Origin: Arthrobacter sp. CDRTa11
GTDB taxonomy: Bacteria > Actinomycetota > Actinomycetes > Actinomycetales > Micrococcaceae
Length of the DNA stretch: 64,000 bases
Reading direction: 5' to 3'
NCBI RefSeq assembly: GCF_026427775.1
Contig: NZ_CP044532.1
Span: 4,650,001 to 4,714,000 of the forward strand
This document shows positions 54,348 to 62,861 of this stretch, in pieces (within the stretch, counting starts at the first letter, position 1; every line of letters begins with the position of its first letter). A program made the translations under genes and the position numbers. The notes below the pieces were generated by a model. That model saw only the letters and a program-made list of their open reading frames with translations, ran no database searches and had not been told where the DNA came from.

Positions 54348-55177
54348 GGCTGCGGGGCACCGAAGCCGGCGGCGCCCAGCACCGCCTGGCCCCCGCTGCC
54401 CAGGACGAGTTCACGGAACGCTTGTGCCGCGGCCTTGTTCCTGGCGCCTTTCACGGTGGCGATGGGGTAGCTGTTGACGGCTTGGGCAGCCTCGGGGAAG
54501 GGCACTGACTCCACCTTCCCGCCGGCACCTTGTGCATCCGTGACGTAGACCAGCCCGGCGTCGGCCTCCCCCGACGTGACTTTGCCCAGGACATCGGTGA
54601 CGGAGGTTTCCTCGCTGACAGGGGTCAGCGAGGTGCCGGTCTCTTCGGCGATGTTGCGGATCGCAGCGCCGCATGGCACCTGGCTGGCGCAGACCACCAC
54701 CTTGGTGCCGGGCTTTTCCAGGTCGTGGAACGCGTAGATGCCGGCGGGGTTGCCGGGCGGGACGGCGATGGTGAGCGTATTGGTGGCGAAGTCTCGCGGC
54801 TCATCCTCCACAAGTCCCTCGTCCAGGAGCTTGCCCATGTTCCGGTTGTCCGCTGAGGCGAAGACGTCCGCCGGGGCACCCTGGAAGATCTGGGTAGCCA
54901 GGTCTGCCGAGCCGGCGAAATTCAGCGTGACCCTGGTTCCCGGGTTGGCGGCCTCGAATTGCTTCGCCAACTGTGTGAAGGGGGATTTGAGCGAGGCCGC
55001 GGCGAAAACCGTGACGGTGCCACCGGATCCGGAGGCGCCGCCGTCGTCGGCTCCGCCCTGTCCGGCCTGTCCCGCCTGCCCGGACGGCGTGCAGGCAGCC
55101 AGGATGACGGTGGCGAGCACCACGACCAGGAGTTTTCCTGCAATGGCGGGTTTTCCTGCAACGGCGGGCCGCCTCAT
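54344..55177 (-). CDS. modA: Molybdate ABC transporter substrate-binding lipoprotein
   Basis: 277 residues. Signal peptide with lipobox LAAC (mature Cys near residue 29) followed by a Gly/Asp-rich linker; '[25 protein letters not shown]' is the classic ModA entry, with oxyanion-binding residues in 'AASLK', '[12 protein letters not shown]' and '[10 protein letters not shown]'. ATG at 55177 overlaps the regulator stop (ATGA). Confidence 0.93.
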   Translation of the reverse strand: MRRPAVAGKPAIAGKLLVVVLATVILAACTPSGQAGQAGQGGADDGGASGSGGTVTVFAAASLKSPFTQLAKQFEAANPGTRVTLNFAGSADLATQIFQGAPADVFASADNRNMGKLLDEGLVEDEPRDFATNTLTIAVPPGNPAGIYAFHDLEKPGTKVVVCASQVPCGAAIRNIAEETGTSLTPVSEETSVTDVLGKVTSGEADAGLVYVTDAQGAGGKVESVPFPEAAQAVNSYPIATVKGARNKAAAQAFRELVLGSGGQAVLGAAGFGAPQP

Positions 55178-55584
55178 GCGGAGCCCTTTCCGTGCGGCGT
55201 CTCGATAATCACGGTGGTGGCCTTGACCACGGCGGTGGCCACGGAACCAAGCTCCAGGCCCAGCTCGCGAACTGCCTCGCTGCTCATAAGGGACACCACG
55301 CGGAACGGCCCGCACTGCAGCTCTACCTGGGCCATAACGGTGTCCATGGTGATGCCAGTGACCAGGCCGACGAACCTGTTGCGTGCCGAGCTTCCTGTCC
55401 TGTGCGGCTCGTCCGGGAGCTGTGCGAGTTTCTGTGCGTGATGCGCCAGCTCCAGGCCGTCGACGGAGAGCCGGCCGGCAGCGTCCTTGACGGGGGTCAG
55501 GCTGCCGTTCTCCATCCAGCGGCGGATGGTGTCGTCGCTGACGCCAAGGAACCGGGCAGCTTCGGCAACGCGGATACTGGACAT
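55174..55584 (-). CDS. Molybdate-responsive HTH-Mop regulator
   Basis: 136 residues. N-terminal excisionase/MerR-like HTH ('IRVAEAARFLGVSDDTIRRWMENGSL') followed by a Mop-type molybdate-binding domain ('ARNRFVGLVTGITMDTVMAQVELQCGPFRVVSLMSSEAVRELGLE'). It heads the modABC operon and overlaps modA, so it should sense molybdate and control its own operon. This differs from the LysR-type ModE of enterobacteria. Confidence 0.88.
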   Translation of the reverse strand: MSSIRVAEAARFLGVSDDTIRRWMENGSLTPVKDAAGRLSVDGLELAHHAQKLAQLPDEPHRTGSSARNRFVGLVTGITMDTVMAQVELQCGPFRVVSLMSSEAVRELGLELGSVATAVVKATTVIIETPHGKGSA

Positions 55585-55763
55585 TCACCTAGTCTAGCCC
55601 TCAAATACGGCTCAACTTGGATGAATGTTCCGCAGATCCGATTCCCTACTTGGGCCGCCAGCGGTGGCAGAACTGGCCGGGAAAGGATTTACCCTAGTGG
55701 TCAGCGACGCCTGGTCCTACGCTTTTCTTGGGGGAGGGCCTCACTCGTTGAGGAGCGTTCCTG

Positions 55764-57098
55764 ATGAAGTGGATAAAGCGTGACAGCCCGGACTACCACC
55801 AGGCCCGGAAGGTTTTCAACGCCATGATCGACCGGAGGCCGGCCGTCATCGCCCAGTGTTTCAATGATGCCGACGTGACCGAGGCCCTTCGGTACGGCCG
55901 CGAAAACTCGTTGCCCATCGCCGTCCGCGCCGGCGGGCATTCAGTGGCCGGAATGTCCACCAACGACGACGGCATAGTCATCGATGTGCGGCACATGAAG
56001 TCCATCCAGGTGGACCCGGAAAGCGGCATAGTCACCGCCGGCGCGGGTTTGACCTGTGGTGAGTTTGACAGGGCAACGCAGGCACATGGCCTGGCAGTTA
56101 CCGGGGGGAGAGTCTCTACCACTGGAATCGCCGGATTCACCCTGGGCGGGGGCTCCGGGTGGCTGGAGCGCTCCTTCGGCTTCGCCTGTGACAGCCTCGT
56201 CTCAGTGAACCTGGTGACCGCCGACGGCGACCGCGTCACCGCGAGCGCGCGGGAGAATCCGGAACTCTTCTGGGCGCTCCATGGCGGCGGCGGAAATTTC
56301 GGAGTGGCCACGTCCTTCACTTTCCAAGCCCACCGACTCGGTCCGGTGGTCCACGCCGGGATGTGGCTGTGGCCCGCTGAGGCCGCCACGGACGTCTCCC
56401 GTGCCTTCAGGGATCTTGCCGTTGCAGCTCCGGACAACGTTGGCCTGGCGCTCGTGTACTTTACGGCACCGCCGGAGCCTTTTATGCCCGAGCAGATGGT
56501 GGGAAAGATGGCCACACTCATCGTCTACCTGTACGCCGGCGACCCCGAGGAAGGCTCCGAACACGCGAGGCCCTTCCGCGAGCTCGGACCGGCCGTTGAC
56601 CTGGTGGAAGACACCACCTATGCCGAGTTCCAGTGCTCCCTCGATGATCCTCCCGATCACTACAACTACTGGAGTGCCGACTATCACAACGACCTGCCGG
56701 ACGAAGCGCTGGACGTCTTTGTGGACTCGGCCCTACACCTCCCCGATGCCACTTCGCAGCAGCTCATCGCGCGCTGGGGCGGCGCAGTCGGAGGAAACGC
56801 TGCCGCCGCCACTCCGCTTATCAACCGGAACGCGGCGTGGGTCAGCCATCCTTACGGAATCTCGCCGACGCCCGAGGAAGGCCAGCTGGCCAAAACCTGG
56901 GTGAAAGACTTCCGCGGAAAAATCGCTCCCTACGCTACGGGCGGGGTGTGGCTCAACTTCATCGGCAATGAAGGCCAGGAACGGATTCGTGCGGCCTTCG
57001 GCGATCAGAACTATGCGCGCCTGGCGCGGGTCAAGCGGGAGTTCGATCCGCAGAACGTGTTCCGCGGAAACCAAAACATCCTGCCGGCAGAGGGCTGA
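55764..57098 (+). CDS. FAD-linked oxidoreductase, BBE family
   Basis: 444 residues. FAD-binding type 4 domain (DVTEALRYGRENSLPIAVRAGGHSVAGMS) with the His of 'GGHS' that links covalently to FAD; the second Cys site of bicovalent enzymes is absent (GGRVSTTGIAGFTLGG). The C-terminal BBE segment 'KREFDPQNVFRGNQNI' closes the protein. Relatives oxidise sugars or alkaloids with O2 or another acceptor. GAGGAG precedes the ATG. Cytosolic (no signal). Confidence 0.88.
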   Translation: MKWIKRDSPDYHQARKVFNAMIDRRPAVIAQCFNDADVTEALRYGRENSLPIAVRAGGHSVAGMSTNDDGIVIDVRHMKSIQVDPESGIVTAGAGLTCGEFDRATQAHGLAVTGGRVSTTGIAGFTLGGGSGWLERSFGFACDSLVSVNLVTADGDRVTASARENPELFWALHGGGGNFGVATSFTFQAHRLGPVVHAGMWLWPAEAATDVSRAFRDLAVAAPDNVGLALVYFTAPPEPFMPEQMVGKMATLIVYLYAGDPEEGSEHARPFRELGPAVDLVEDTTYAEFQCSLDDPPDHYNYWSADYHNDLPDEALDVFVDSALHLPDATSQQLIARWGGAVGGNAAAATPLINRNAAWVSHPYGISPTPEEGQLAKTWVKDFRGKIAPYATGGVWLNFIGNEGQERIRAAFGDQNYARLARVKREFDPQNVFRGNQNILPAEG

Positions 57099-57158
57099 CG
57101 GGGCTCGGGCTGGCGAAGCTGCACCCCCACCCGGGATTGCCCGGACTACACTTCCTCC

Positions 57159-58028
57159 ATGGCCATTTTTCTGGACCCGCCCCTTTGGCCTGCCCACGGA
57201 ACCCACTTCTCGCACCTCATCTCAGACAGTTCGCTCGAGGAGCTCCACGCCTTTGCCTCCGCAGCCGGCATTCCGGAGCGGGCGTTCGACTGCGACCACT
57301 ACGACGTCCCAGAGCGCCGCATTGAGGACCTGGTGGCCGCCGGAGCCGTTCCGGTTGAGGGGCGGATCCTGGTGCGGAAGCTCATCTCCAGCGGGCTGCG
57401 CATCCCGGCACGACAGCGCAACAAGTCTCTGAAAGTGCCGCTGCTGAACCGCTGGAACTCCGTTATGCCGGGCCATGACGCACTCTTTCTGGACCTGCTG
57501 GACCGCTGGGGCGAGGAACACCGCAAGTACCATGGCCGCACGCACCTGCTCGCCGTGCTGGAGGCCCTGGACCTGCTCAGCGAACCCGCAGAGCCGCCCC
57601 GCCACGTGGTCCTCGGAGCCTGGTTCCACGATGCCGTGTACCGCGGCATTGCCGGCCAGGATGAGGAGGAATCCGCCCGGCTCGCCGAGGGCAGGCTGGC
57701 TGAGGCCGGACTTCCGGACGCGGACGTCGAGGAGGTGGCCCGCCTGGTGCGGCTGACCGCGGACCACTGCCCGGGACAAGGGGACGACGACGGCGCCCTC
57801 CTGTGCGATGCGGACCTTTCGGTCCTCGGCGGTGAACCGGAGTCCTACGCTCGCTATCTGGCGGCTGTCCGGGAAGACTATGCGCACATCGGCGACGCCG
57901 ACTTCGCGGCCGGACGCGCCGCCGTCGTACGGCGCCTGCTGGACCTGGACCCGCTCTTCCACACTGAGCGGGCACAGGAGCTGTGGCTGGACGCCGCGCG
58001 ACGCAACCTTCAGGGCGAGCTGGCCTGA
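57159..58028 (+). CDS. DUF4031-HD-domain fusion protein
   Basis: 289 residues. Residues 1-~85 match DUF4031 (MAIFLDPPLWPAHGTHFSHLISDSSLEELHAFA, 'FDCDHYDVPERR'); residues ~100-289 form an HD-like hydrolase with 'RKYHGRTHLLAVLEALDLL', metal-binding 'LGAWFHDAVYRG' and 'LCDADLSVLGG'. The two parts often occur separately. TACACT ends six bases before the ATG, so the mRNA is probably leaderless. Substrate unknown; HD relatives act on nucleotides. Confidence 0.83.
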   Translation: MAIFLDPPLWPAHGTHFSHLISDSSLEELHAFASAAGIPERAFDCDHYDVPERRIEDLVAAGAVPVEGRILVRKLISSGLRIPARQRNKSLKVPLLNRWNSVMPGHDALFLDLLDRWGEEHRKYHGRTHLLAVLEALDLLSEPAEPPRHVVLGAWFHDAVYRGIAGQDEEESARLAEGRLAEAGLPDADVEEVARLVRLTADHCPGQGDDDGALLCDADLSVLGGEPESYARYLAAVREDYAHIGDADFAAGRAAVVRRLLDLDPLFHTERAQELWLDAARRNLQGELA

Positions 58029-58145
58029 CCGGCTCTTGCCTGCTCTTTACCGCGGCGACGCCGGCCGCGTTCGGCCGCCTAATCCGGCCGAACGTGCCAG
58101 GCCCATGCCTTTACGGGCCGGCACAGCCAGTGCAAGACTGCTCGG

Positions 58146-58565
58146 ATGAACCTGCGAATCCAAGCCGTTTGCATCGACTCCACGAATCCCAAGGTGCCCG
58201 CAGATTTTTGGGAGAAAGCCCTGGGGTGGCGCCGGACGTACGAGGTGGAGGACGAAATCGTCCTCGAACCTCCGGCAGGCAGCCCCGAGGACGGCGTCTC
58301 ACCGGACCTGCTGTTCCTCAAGGTCCCAGAGCGCAAGGAGATTAAGAACCGGCTGCATCTTGACCTTCGCCCGGAAGACCAGGCCGCGGAGGTCAAGCGC
58401 CTGGAGGACCTGGGCGCCCGCCGCGTATCGGTGGGCCAAGGGGACGACGTGACCTGGGTGGTGTTGGCTGACCCGGACGGCAACGAGTTCTGCATCCTCC
58501 GCGCCCTCCGGACGGAGGAGCTGGAAGCCCAGGGACTGGTGCCGGGCGTTGAAGCAAAGCCTTAG
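58146..58565 (+). CDS. VOC family protein (glyoxalase-like)
   Basis: 139 residues, one VOC domain: 'IQAVCIDSTNPKVPADFWEKALGWRR', 'LFLKVPERKEIKNRLHLDLRPED' and the last strand 'LADPDGNEFCILRAL'. Metal residues His and Glu are in 'RLHLDL' and 'NEFCIL'. Probably a small enzyme for modified carbohydrates or drugs. AAGACT six bases before the ATG may be a -10 of a leaderless transcript. Confidence 0.85.
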   Translation: MNLRIQAVCIDSTNPKVPADFWEKALGWRRTYEVEDEIVLEPPAGSPEDGVSPDLLFLKVPERKEIKNRLHLDLRPEDQAAEVKRLEDLGARRVSVGQGDDVTWVVLADPDGNEFCILRALRTEELEAQGLVPGVEAKP

Positions 58566-58601
58566 GGCACGTCGCCGGCCACACTCGGAGCGTGTGGCAA
58601 T

Positions 58602-59003
58602 TTAGCGGTAGCTGGTCACGAACGGCGCGTCAGTGGGTACGATCTGTTTGCCCAGTGGCATCAGGGACACCGGGATCAGCTTGAGGTTGGCGATGGCCAG
58701 CGGGATGCCGATAATGGTGATGGCCATGGCAAAGGCGGTGACAACATGCCCGATCGCGATCCAGATCCCAGCCACCAGCAGCCAGATCACGTTGCCCAGC
58801 AGGGAGAAGATGCCGGTTCCGCCAGGCTTGTCCACCACGGTGCGCCCGAACGGCCAGAACGTGTACGCAGCAATTCGGAATGAGGCGATCCCCCACGGAA
58901 TGGTGATGATGAGCAGGCAGCAGATAATTCCTGCCAGGAAATAGCCCAAGGCAAGCCAGAAGCCGCCAAAAACCAGCCAGATGATGTTGAGCAGTGTCTT
59001 CAT
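58602..59003 (-). CDS. YccF-domain membrane protein
   Basis: 133 residues with two YccF repeats; 'MKTLLNIIWLVFGGFWLALGYFLAGIICCLLIITIPWGIASF' and 'FSLLGNVIWLLVAGIWIAIGHVVTAFAMAITIIGIPLAIANL'. Three or four helices. Function unknown. ATG at 59003 chosen over the frame start at 59033; a CACAAT hexamer lies exactly six bases upstream. Confidence 0.88.
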   Translation of the reverse strand: MKTLLNIIWLVFGGFWLALGYFLAGIICCLLIITIPWGIASFRIAAYTFWPFGRTVVDKPGGTGIFSLLGNVIWLLVAGIWIAIGHVVTAFAMAITIIGIPLAIANLKLIPVSLMPLGKQIVPTDAPFVTSYR

Positions 59004-59112
59004 TTGTCCATTGTGCCCCGAGGGGTCGGACAAAAACCTCAGGGACTGCCCTGATTGGCCCCTGAACGCTCAGCCTGATTGGCGGAAGGCTCAGCCAGGC
59101 TGACGTGAGGAA

Positions 59113-59709
59113 CTAGCCCTTGGCGGCGTGGACGAAGGCGCGGATCTTCGCCAGGTCCTTCACGCCTCGGGAAACCTCGACGCCGGATGACACGTCAACT
59201 CCCCACGCACCTGCTGCAGCGGAAGCATCGGCGACGTTGGCGGAGTCAAGGCCGCCGGCCAGCAGCCAGTGACGGCCCTCAAGTCCCGCCGTCCTGACCG
59301 AACCGTAGTCCCAGGCCTCACCGGAGCCGGGAACCGCGGCGTCCACCAGGAGGAGTTCCTCGCCCCAGCTGCCGAAGGCGTCCTGCCCCGCACCCATGGT
59401 GACGGCCCTGATCAGCTTCATGCCGGCGTCGTGGACGGTGGTGACGTCCTCAGGGGTGCGCTCCCCGTGCAACTGGACCCACTGCAGACCGGCCGCGCGG
59501 GCAATGGCCACCGCGTCCGCGGCAGGCTCGTGCCGGAAGACGCCAACGGCCGTAACGCCTTCGGGAACCTCGCCCAGGAGCCCCGAAACCTGAGACGGCG
59601 ACACCACACGCGGGCTGGCCGTCAGGACAAAGCCGACGGCGTCCGCCCCGGCGGCCACGGCCTCCCGGACAGATTCGGGCGTACTCAGCCCGCAGACTTT
59701 GACGAACAT
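59113..59709 (-). CDS. trpF: Phosphoribosylanthranilate isomerase
   Basis: 198 residues, slightly short but complete TIM barrel: 'FVKVCGLSTPESVREAVAAGADAVGFVL' with catalytic Cys7, 'GLQWVQLHGERTPED' and 'ASSGVE'-like 'GVDVSSGVEVSRGVKD' with the phosphate site; the catalytic Asp is in 'LLLVDAAVPGSG'. It isomerises PRA in tryptophan synthesis. AAGGAGA precedes the ATG. It is away from other trp genes. Many actinobacteria use PriA for this step instead. Confidence 0.92.
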   Translation of the reverse strand: MFVKVCGLSTPESVREAVAAGADAVGFVLTASPRVVSPSQVSGLLGEVPEGVTAVGVFRHEPAADAVAIARAAGLQWVQLHGERTPEDVTTVHDAGMKLIRAVTMGAGQDAFGSWGEELLLVDAAVPGSGEAWDYGSVRTAGLEGRHWLLAGGLDSANVADASAAAGAWGVDVSSGVEVSRGVKDLAKIRAFVHAAKG

Positions 59710-59845
59710 TCCGTTCTCCTTAAGGCAGACTCCACATTGTCCCCCGGAGGAGGTTAGCAGGGAAGGGCCATTAAGAGGGTTGCTCTCGCCACGACAGTTG
59801 GATCTCTGAACGTCAGTTGGCTCAGTGCTTCAGTAGGCTGGACGG

Positions 59846-60529
59846 ATGGAGATCATCCGTTATGCAGAGCTCAGGCCCCAACCATGGCGCAACGGCGGTG
59901 GTGTGACCCGGGAGCTGGCCAGCCATCCGAAGGCAGCCTCCGCCCAGGATGGCGCCTGGGATTGGCGCGTCAGCATCGCCGAGGTCAGCAAGGCAGGCGA
60001 CTTCTCGGGGTTCCCTGGGATGGAACGCGTGCTGACAGTCATCGACGGCGAACTCCTCCTCCTGACCGTTGATGGCGCCGAGCACCCGCTGGAAAAGTAC
60101 CGGCCCTTCCGGTTCTCCGGCGAAGCGGCCAGCCACGGCGCACTGCCCACCGGTGACATCCGGGACCTGAACGTCATTACCCGGACCGGTTCCTTCAAGG
60201 GCTACACGTCTATCATCGAGCTGTCCAAGAAGCGCGCCCACCCCCTGTTTGAGGGCCAGCTGGGCGTCCTGCTGCAGGGCCAGGCCACCGTCAGCGCGGG
60301 AGCAGCAGAGGAAGCGGGAGACGGTGCCGAACAAACTGGTGCCGAACAAGACGGTGCTGAACAAAACGTTGCCGAACAGGACGTCGCTGCCGTCCCGGCA
60401 CCGGAACCGGAGGCACTCAGCCGTTACGACGCCGTCGTGGGTTCTGATGAGCGCTCTCCCGAAATCCTGGGCCGCGGATTCCTGGCGGTGGTCTCGATTG
60501 ACCGGGTGGCGGGCGAGGGAGCAGGGTAA
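59846..60529 (+). CDS. HutD-family cupin-like protein
   Basis: 227 residues. HutD family: 'MEIIRYAELRPQPWRNGGGVTRELA', 'WDWRVSIAEVSKAGDFSGFPGMERVLTVIDG' and 'RPFRFSGEAASHGALPTGDIRDLNV', the usual core. Residues 160-179 are four near-identical AEQ-type repeats from a tandem DNA repeat, inserted in a loop before the last part. TAGGCT ends six bases before the ATG, so the transcript is probably leaderless. HutD is linked to histidine degradation in pseudomonads; no hut gene is nearby. Confidence 0.85.
   Translation: MEIIRYAELRPQPWRNGGGVTRELASHPKAASAQDGAWDWRVSIAEVSKAGDFSGFPGMERVLTVIDGELLLLTVDGAEHPLEKYRPFRFSGEAASHGALPTGDIRDLNVITRTGSFKGYTSIIELSKKRAHPLFEGQLGVLLQGQATVSAGAAEEAGDGAEQTGAEQDGAEQNVAEQDVAAVPAPEPEALSRYDAVVGSDERSPEILGRGFLAVVSIDRVAGEGAG
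60323..60382 (+). repeat. Four tandem 15-bp repeats in the HutD gene
   Basis: Units GGTGCCGAACAAACT, GGTGCCGAACAAGAC, GGTGCTGAACAAAAC, GTTGCCGAACAGGAC at 60323, 60338, 60353 and 60368. They encode (G/V)AEQ-x repeats. In frame, so length changes keep the reading frame. Confidence 0.9.
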
Positions 60530-60597
60530 AGCGACCCTTGGTTACCTGAGCCTTTCCACACTGGCCACACGCGGGGTTCCATCCATAGACTCGGGCT

Positions 60598-61128
60598 ATG
60601 ACCTCCACATCCTTTAATTCGCTCCTGTCCACCCAGATCGGCAACGAGTTCACCGCCTCGCAGCAGTACATCGCCGTGGCCACCTGGTTCGCCAACCAGG
60701 ACCTCCCGCAGCTGGCACGCTACTTCTACCGGCAGTCAGTGGAAGAGCGGAACCACGCCATGATGATGGTGCAGTACATGCTGGACCGGGACATCGCCTT
60801 CACCATTCCCGGCGTCCCCGCAGTCCGCAACGATTTCTCCTCGGTGACCGAACCGCTGGCGCTTGCGCTGCAGCAGGAAAAGGAAGTCACGGCCAACATC
60901 GAAGCCCTCTTCCGTGCGGCCCGCGGCGAGGACGATGCCCTGGGTGAGCAGTTCATGCTGTGGTTCCTCAAGGAGCAGGTGGAGGAAGTGGCCTCCATGA
61001 CCACGCTGCTGAACATCGCGGAGCGTGCGGACAACCTGTTCGACATCGAGAACTTCATCGCCCGCGAGTCCATCGGCGACGGCGGCCGCGACTCCGCAGC
61101 CCCTGCGGCTGCCGGCGGCGCCCTCTAG
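60598..61128 (+). CDS. Ferritin
   Basis: 176 residues. Ferritin four-helix bundle with iron-site residues in 'IGNEFTASQQYIAVATWF', 'EERNHAMMMVQYM', 'LALQQEKEVTANI' and 'FLKEQVEEVASM' (the ExxH and E residues of the ferroxidase site). Stores iron as 24-mer in the cytosol. The last ~15 residues are a flexible Ala/Gly tail. TAGACT ends six bases before the ATG, with no ribosome site, so the mRNA is probably leaderless. Confidence 0.92.
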   Translation: MTSTSFNSLLSTQIGNEFTASQQYIAVATWFANQDLPQLARYFYRQSVEERNHAMMMVQYMLDRDIAFTIPGVPAVRNDFSSVTEPLALALQQEKEVTANIEALFRAARGEDDALGEQFMLWFLKEQVEEVASMTTLLNIAERADNLFDIENFIARESIGDGGRDSAAPAAAGGAL

Positions 61129-61149
61129 TCCGACCCCTCCCCCAACTAC

Positions 61150-61197
61150 GTCGCGCTAACTGTCGTTTTGGGCCCTCAAAAGGACAGTTAGCGCGAC
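61150..61197. terminator. Long hairpin after ferritin gene
   Basis: 21-bp inverted repeat with one mismatch (61150-61170 with 61177-61197), GTCGCGCTAACTGTC..., 6-base loop. Terminates ferritin and isolates the riboswitch promoter behind it. Confidence 0.8.
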
Positions 61198-61296
61198 CTA
61201 CTTGGGTATGGAGCCCGGTGGTGAGGTTGGCCACCAACCCGGCCACCCGCCGGACGGTGTTGCTAGGCTGGGAAGCAAGGTTCCGACGTGGGGCCT

Positions 61297-61337
61297 CCGG
61301 ACGACGGATCAGTACCCGGCACGCGACAAGACTGGCC
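61297..61337 (+). ncRNA. Guanidine-III riboswitch (ykkC-III, mini) aptamer
   Basis: The segment begins CCGGACGA (61297-61304), has GTACCCGG (61312-61319) and GACAAGAC (61325-61332), the three conserved blocks of the guanidine-III aptamer. CCGG 61297-61300 can pair with CCGG 61316-61319, and TCAGT 61309-61313 with ACTGG 61331-61335, giving the expected pseudoknot. It ends 12 bases before the start of an SMR gene, so binding guanidinium can open its ribosome site (AAAGGA, 61338-61343). Identified by eye against the remembered consensus; no search was run. Confidence 0.88.
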
Positions 61338-61349
61338 AAAGGATCTGTC

Positions 61350-61673
61350 ATGTCGTGGTTAATCCTCATCCTCTCCGGAGCGCTGGAAGCCGTCTGGGCC
61401 GCCGCACTCCACCGAACCTTCCAAGCCAAGGGCCGCCGTCGGACTCTGCCCGCCGCACTCTTCCTGGTCTCCGTTCTGGCCAGCACCGGTGGACTCGCGA
61501 TCGCCATGCAAGCCATTCCCACCGGGACCGCCTACGCCGTGTGGGTGGGCGTGGGTGTAGTGCTGACCAGTGCGTACGCCATCATCACCAAGGCGGAACG
61601 GCCGACGGCGGCGCGCCTGCTGCTGCTCGCCGGAATCGCCGCCTGCGTGGTTGGCCTGAAGGTGGTGGCGTAA
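61350..61673 (+). CDS. SMR-family exporter subunit A (guanidinium type)
   Basis: 107 residues with four helices and the essential membrane Glu13 ('LILSGALEAVWAAAL'). 'AIPTGTAYAVWVGVGVVLTSAYAII' is the Gdx/SugE-type motif (GTAYAVW). AAAGGA precedes the ATG. Downstream of a guanidine-III riboswitch it should export guanidinium, together with the next subunit; SMR proteins work as antiparallel dimers. Stop and next ATG overlap as TAATG. Confidence 0.88.
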   Translation: MSWLILILSGALEAVWAAALHRTFQAKGRRRTLPAALFLVSVLASTGGLAIAMQAIPTGTAYAVWVGVGVVLTSAYAIITKAERPTAARLLLLAGIAACVVGLKVVA

Positions 61674-62050
61674 TGCTGCAACGCTCCCTCCCCTGGCTGG
61701 TGCTCCTGGCGTCCGCAATTTTGGAAGCCGTCTGGGCCACTGCGCTTGGACAGTCTGACGGCTTCACCAGGCCGCTGCCCACCACCGTCTTCGCCGTCAC
61801 CGCCACACTGAGCATGCTGGGCCTGGGCATCGCGGTCAAAAGCATCCCCTTGGGCACCGCCTACGCCGTTTGGGTGGGGATCGGTGCCGGGCTGACTGTG
61901 GCCTGGGCGATGGCCACCGGCGCCGAGCCCTTCAGCTTTGTCAAAGTGCTGTTCATTGGCGGAATTGTGGTGTGTGCGGCCGGGCTTAAGTCGTTGGGCG
62001 GCAAACCTGCCAAACCGGCCAACTCCGCCGCACCCGCCAGCGGCCGGTGA
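61673..62050 (+). CDS. SMR-family exporter subunit B (guanidinium type)
   Basis: 125 residues, four helices with Glu18 ('LLASAILEAVWATALGQS') and 'SIPLGTAYAVWVGIGAGLTVAWAMA'. The C-terminal 15 residues are Ala/Pro/Ser-rich. Starts at the last base of subunit A's stop, so both are made from one message in equal amounts, as in heterodimeric YkkCD-type pairs. Under the guanidine-III riboswitch. Confidence 0.88.
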   Translation: MLQRSLPWLVLLASAILEAVWATALGQSDGFTRPLPTTVFAVTATLSMLGLGIAVKSIPLGTAYAVWVGIGAGLTVAWAMATGAEPFSFVKVLFIGGIVVCAAGLKSLGGKPAKPANSAAPASGR

Positions 62051-62122
62051 CCGCCGGTAGCCCGGGTAGCCGCGGGTAGCGCCAAAGCCGGCAGATTTCA
62101 GCGGGCGGTTTAGGATTTTGGC

Positions 62123-62749
<627 letters not shown>

Positions 62750-62861
62750 CGGCGTCCGCTGTGACTGTACGCTGTGCCGTCCGCTATGACCAGGGGGAAT
62801 ACTGGGAAGGGCCTTGAGGTTCTTGGCTGGGAGACCCACTTAGAGCGAACGGAGCCAATTT

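Noticed and set aside
61261..61296. GCTAGG...GGTTCCG resembling the guanidine-I (ykkC) aptamer
   Set aside because: The downstream conserved blocks of guanidine-I are absent, whereas the guanidine-III blocks at 61297-61337 are complete.
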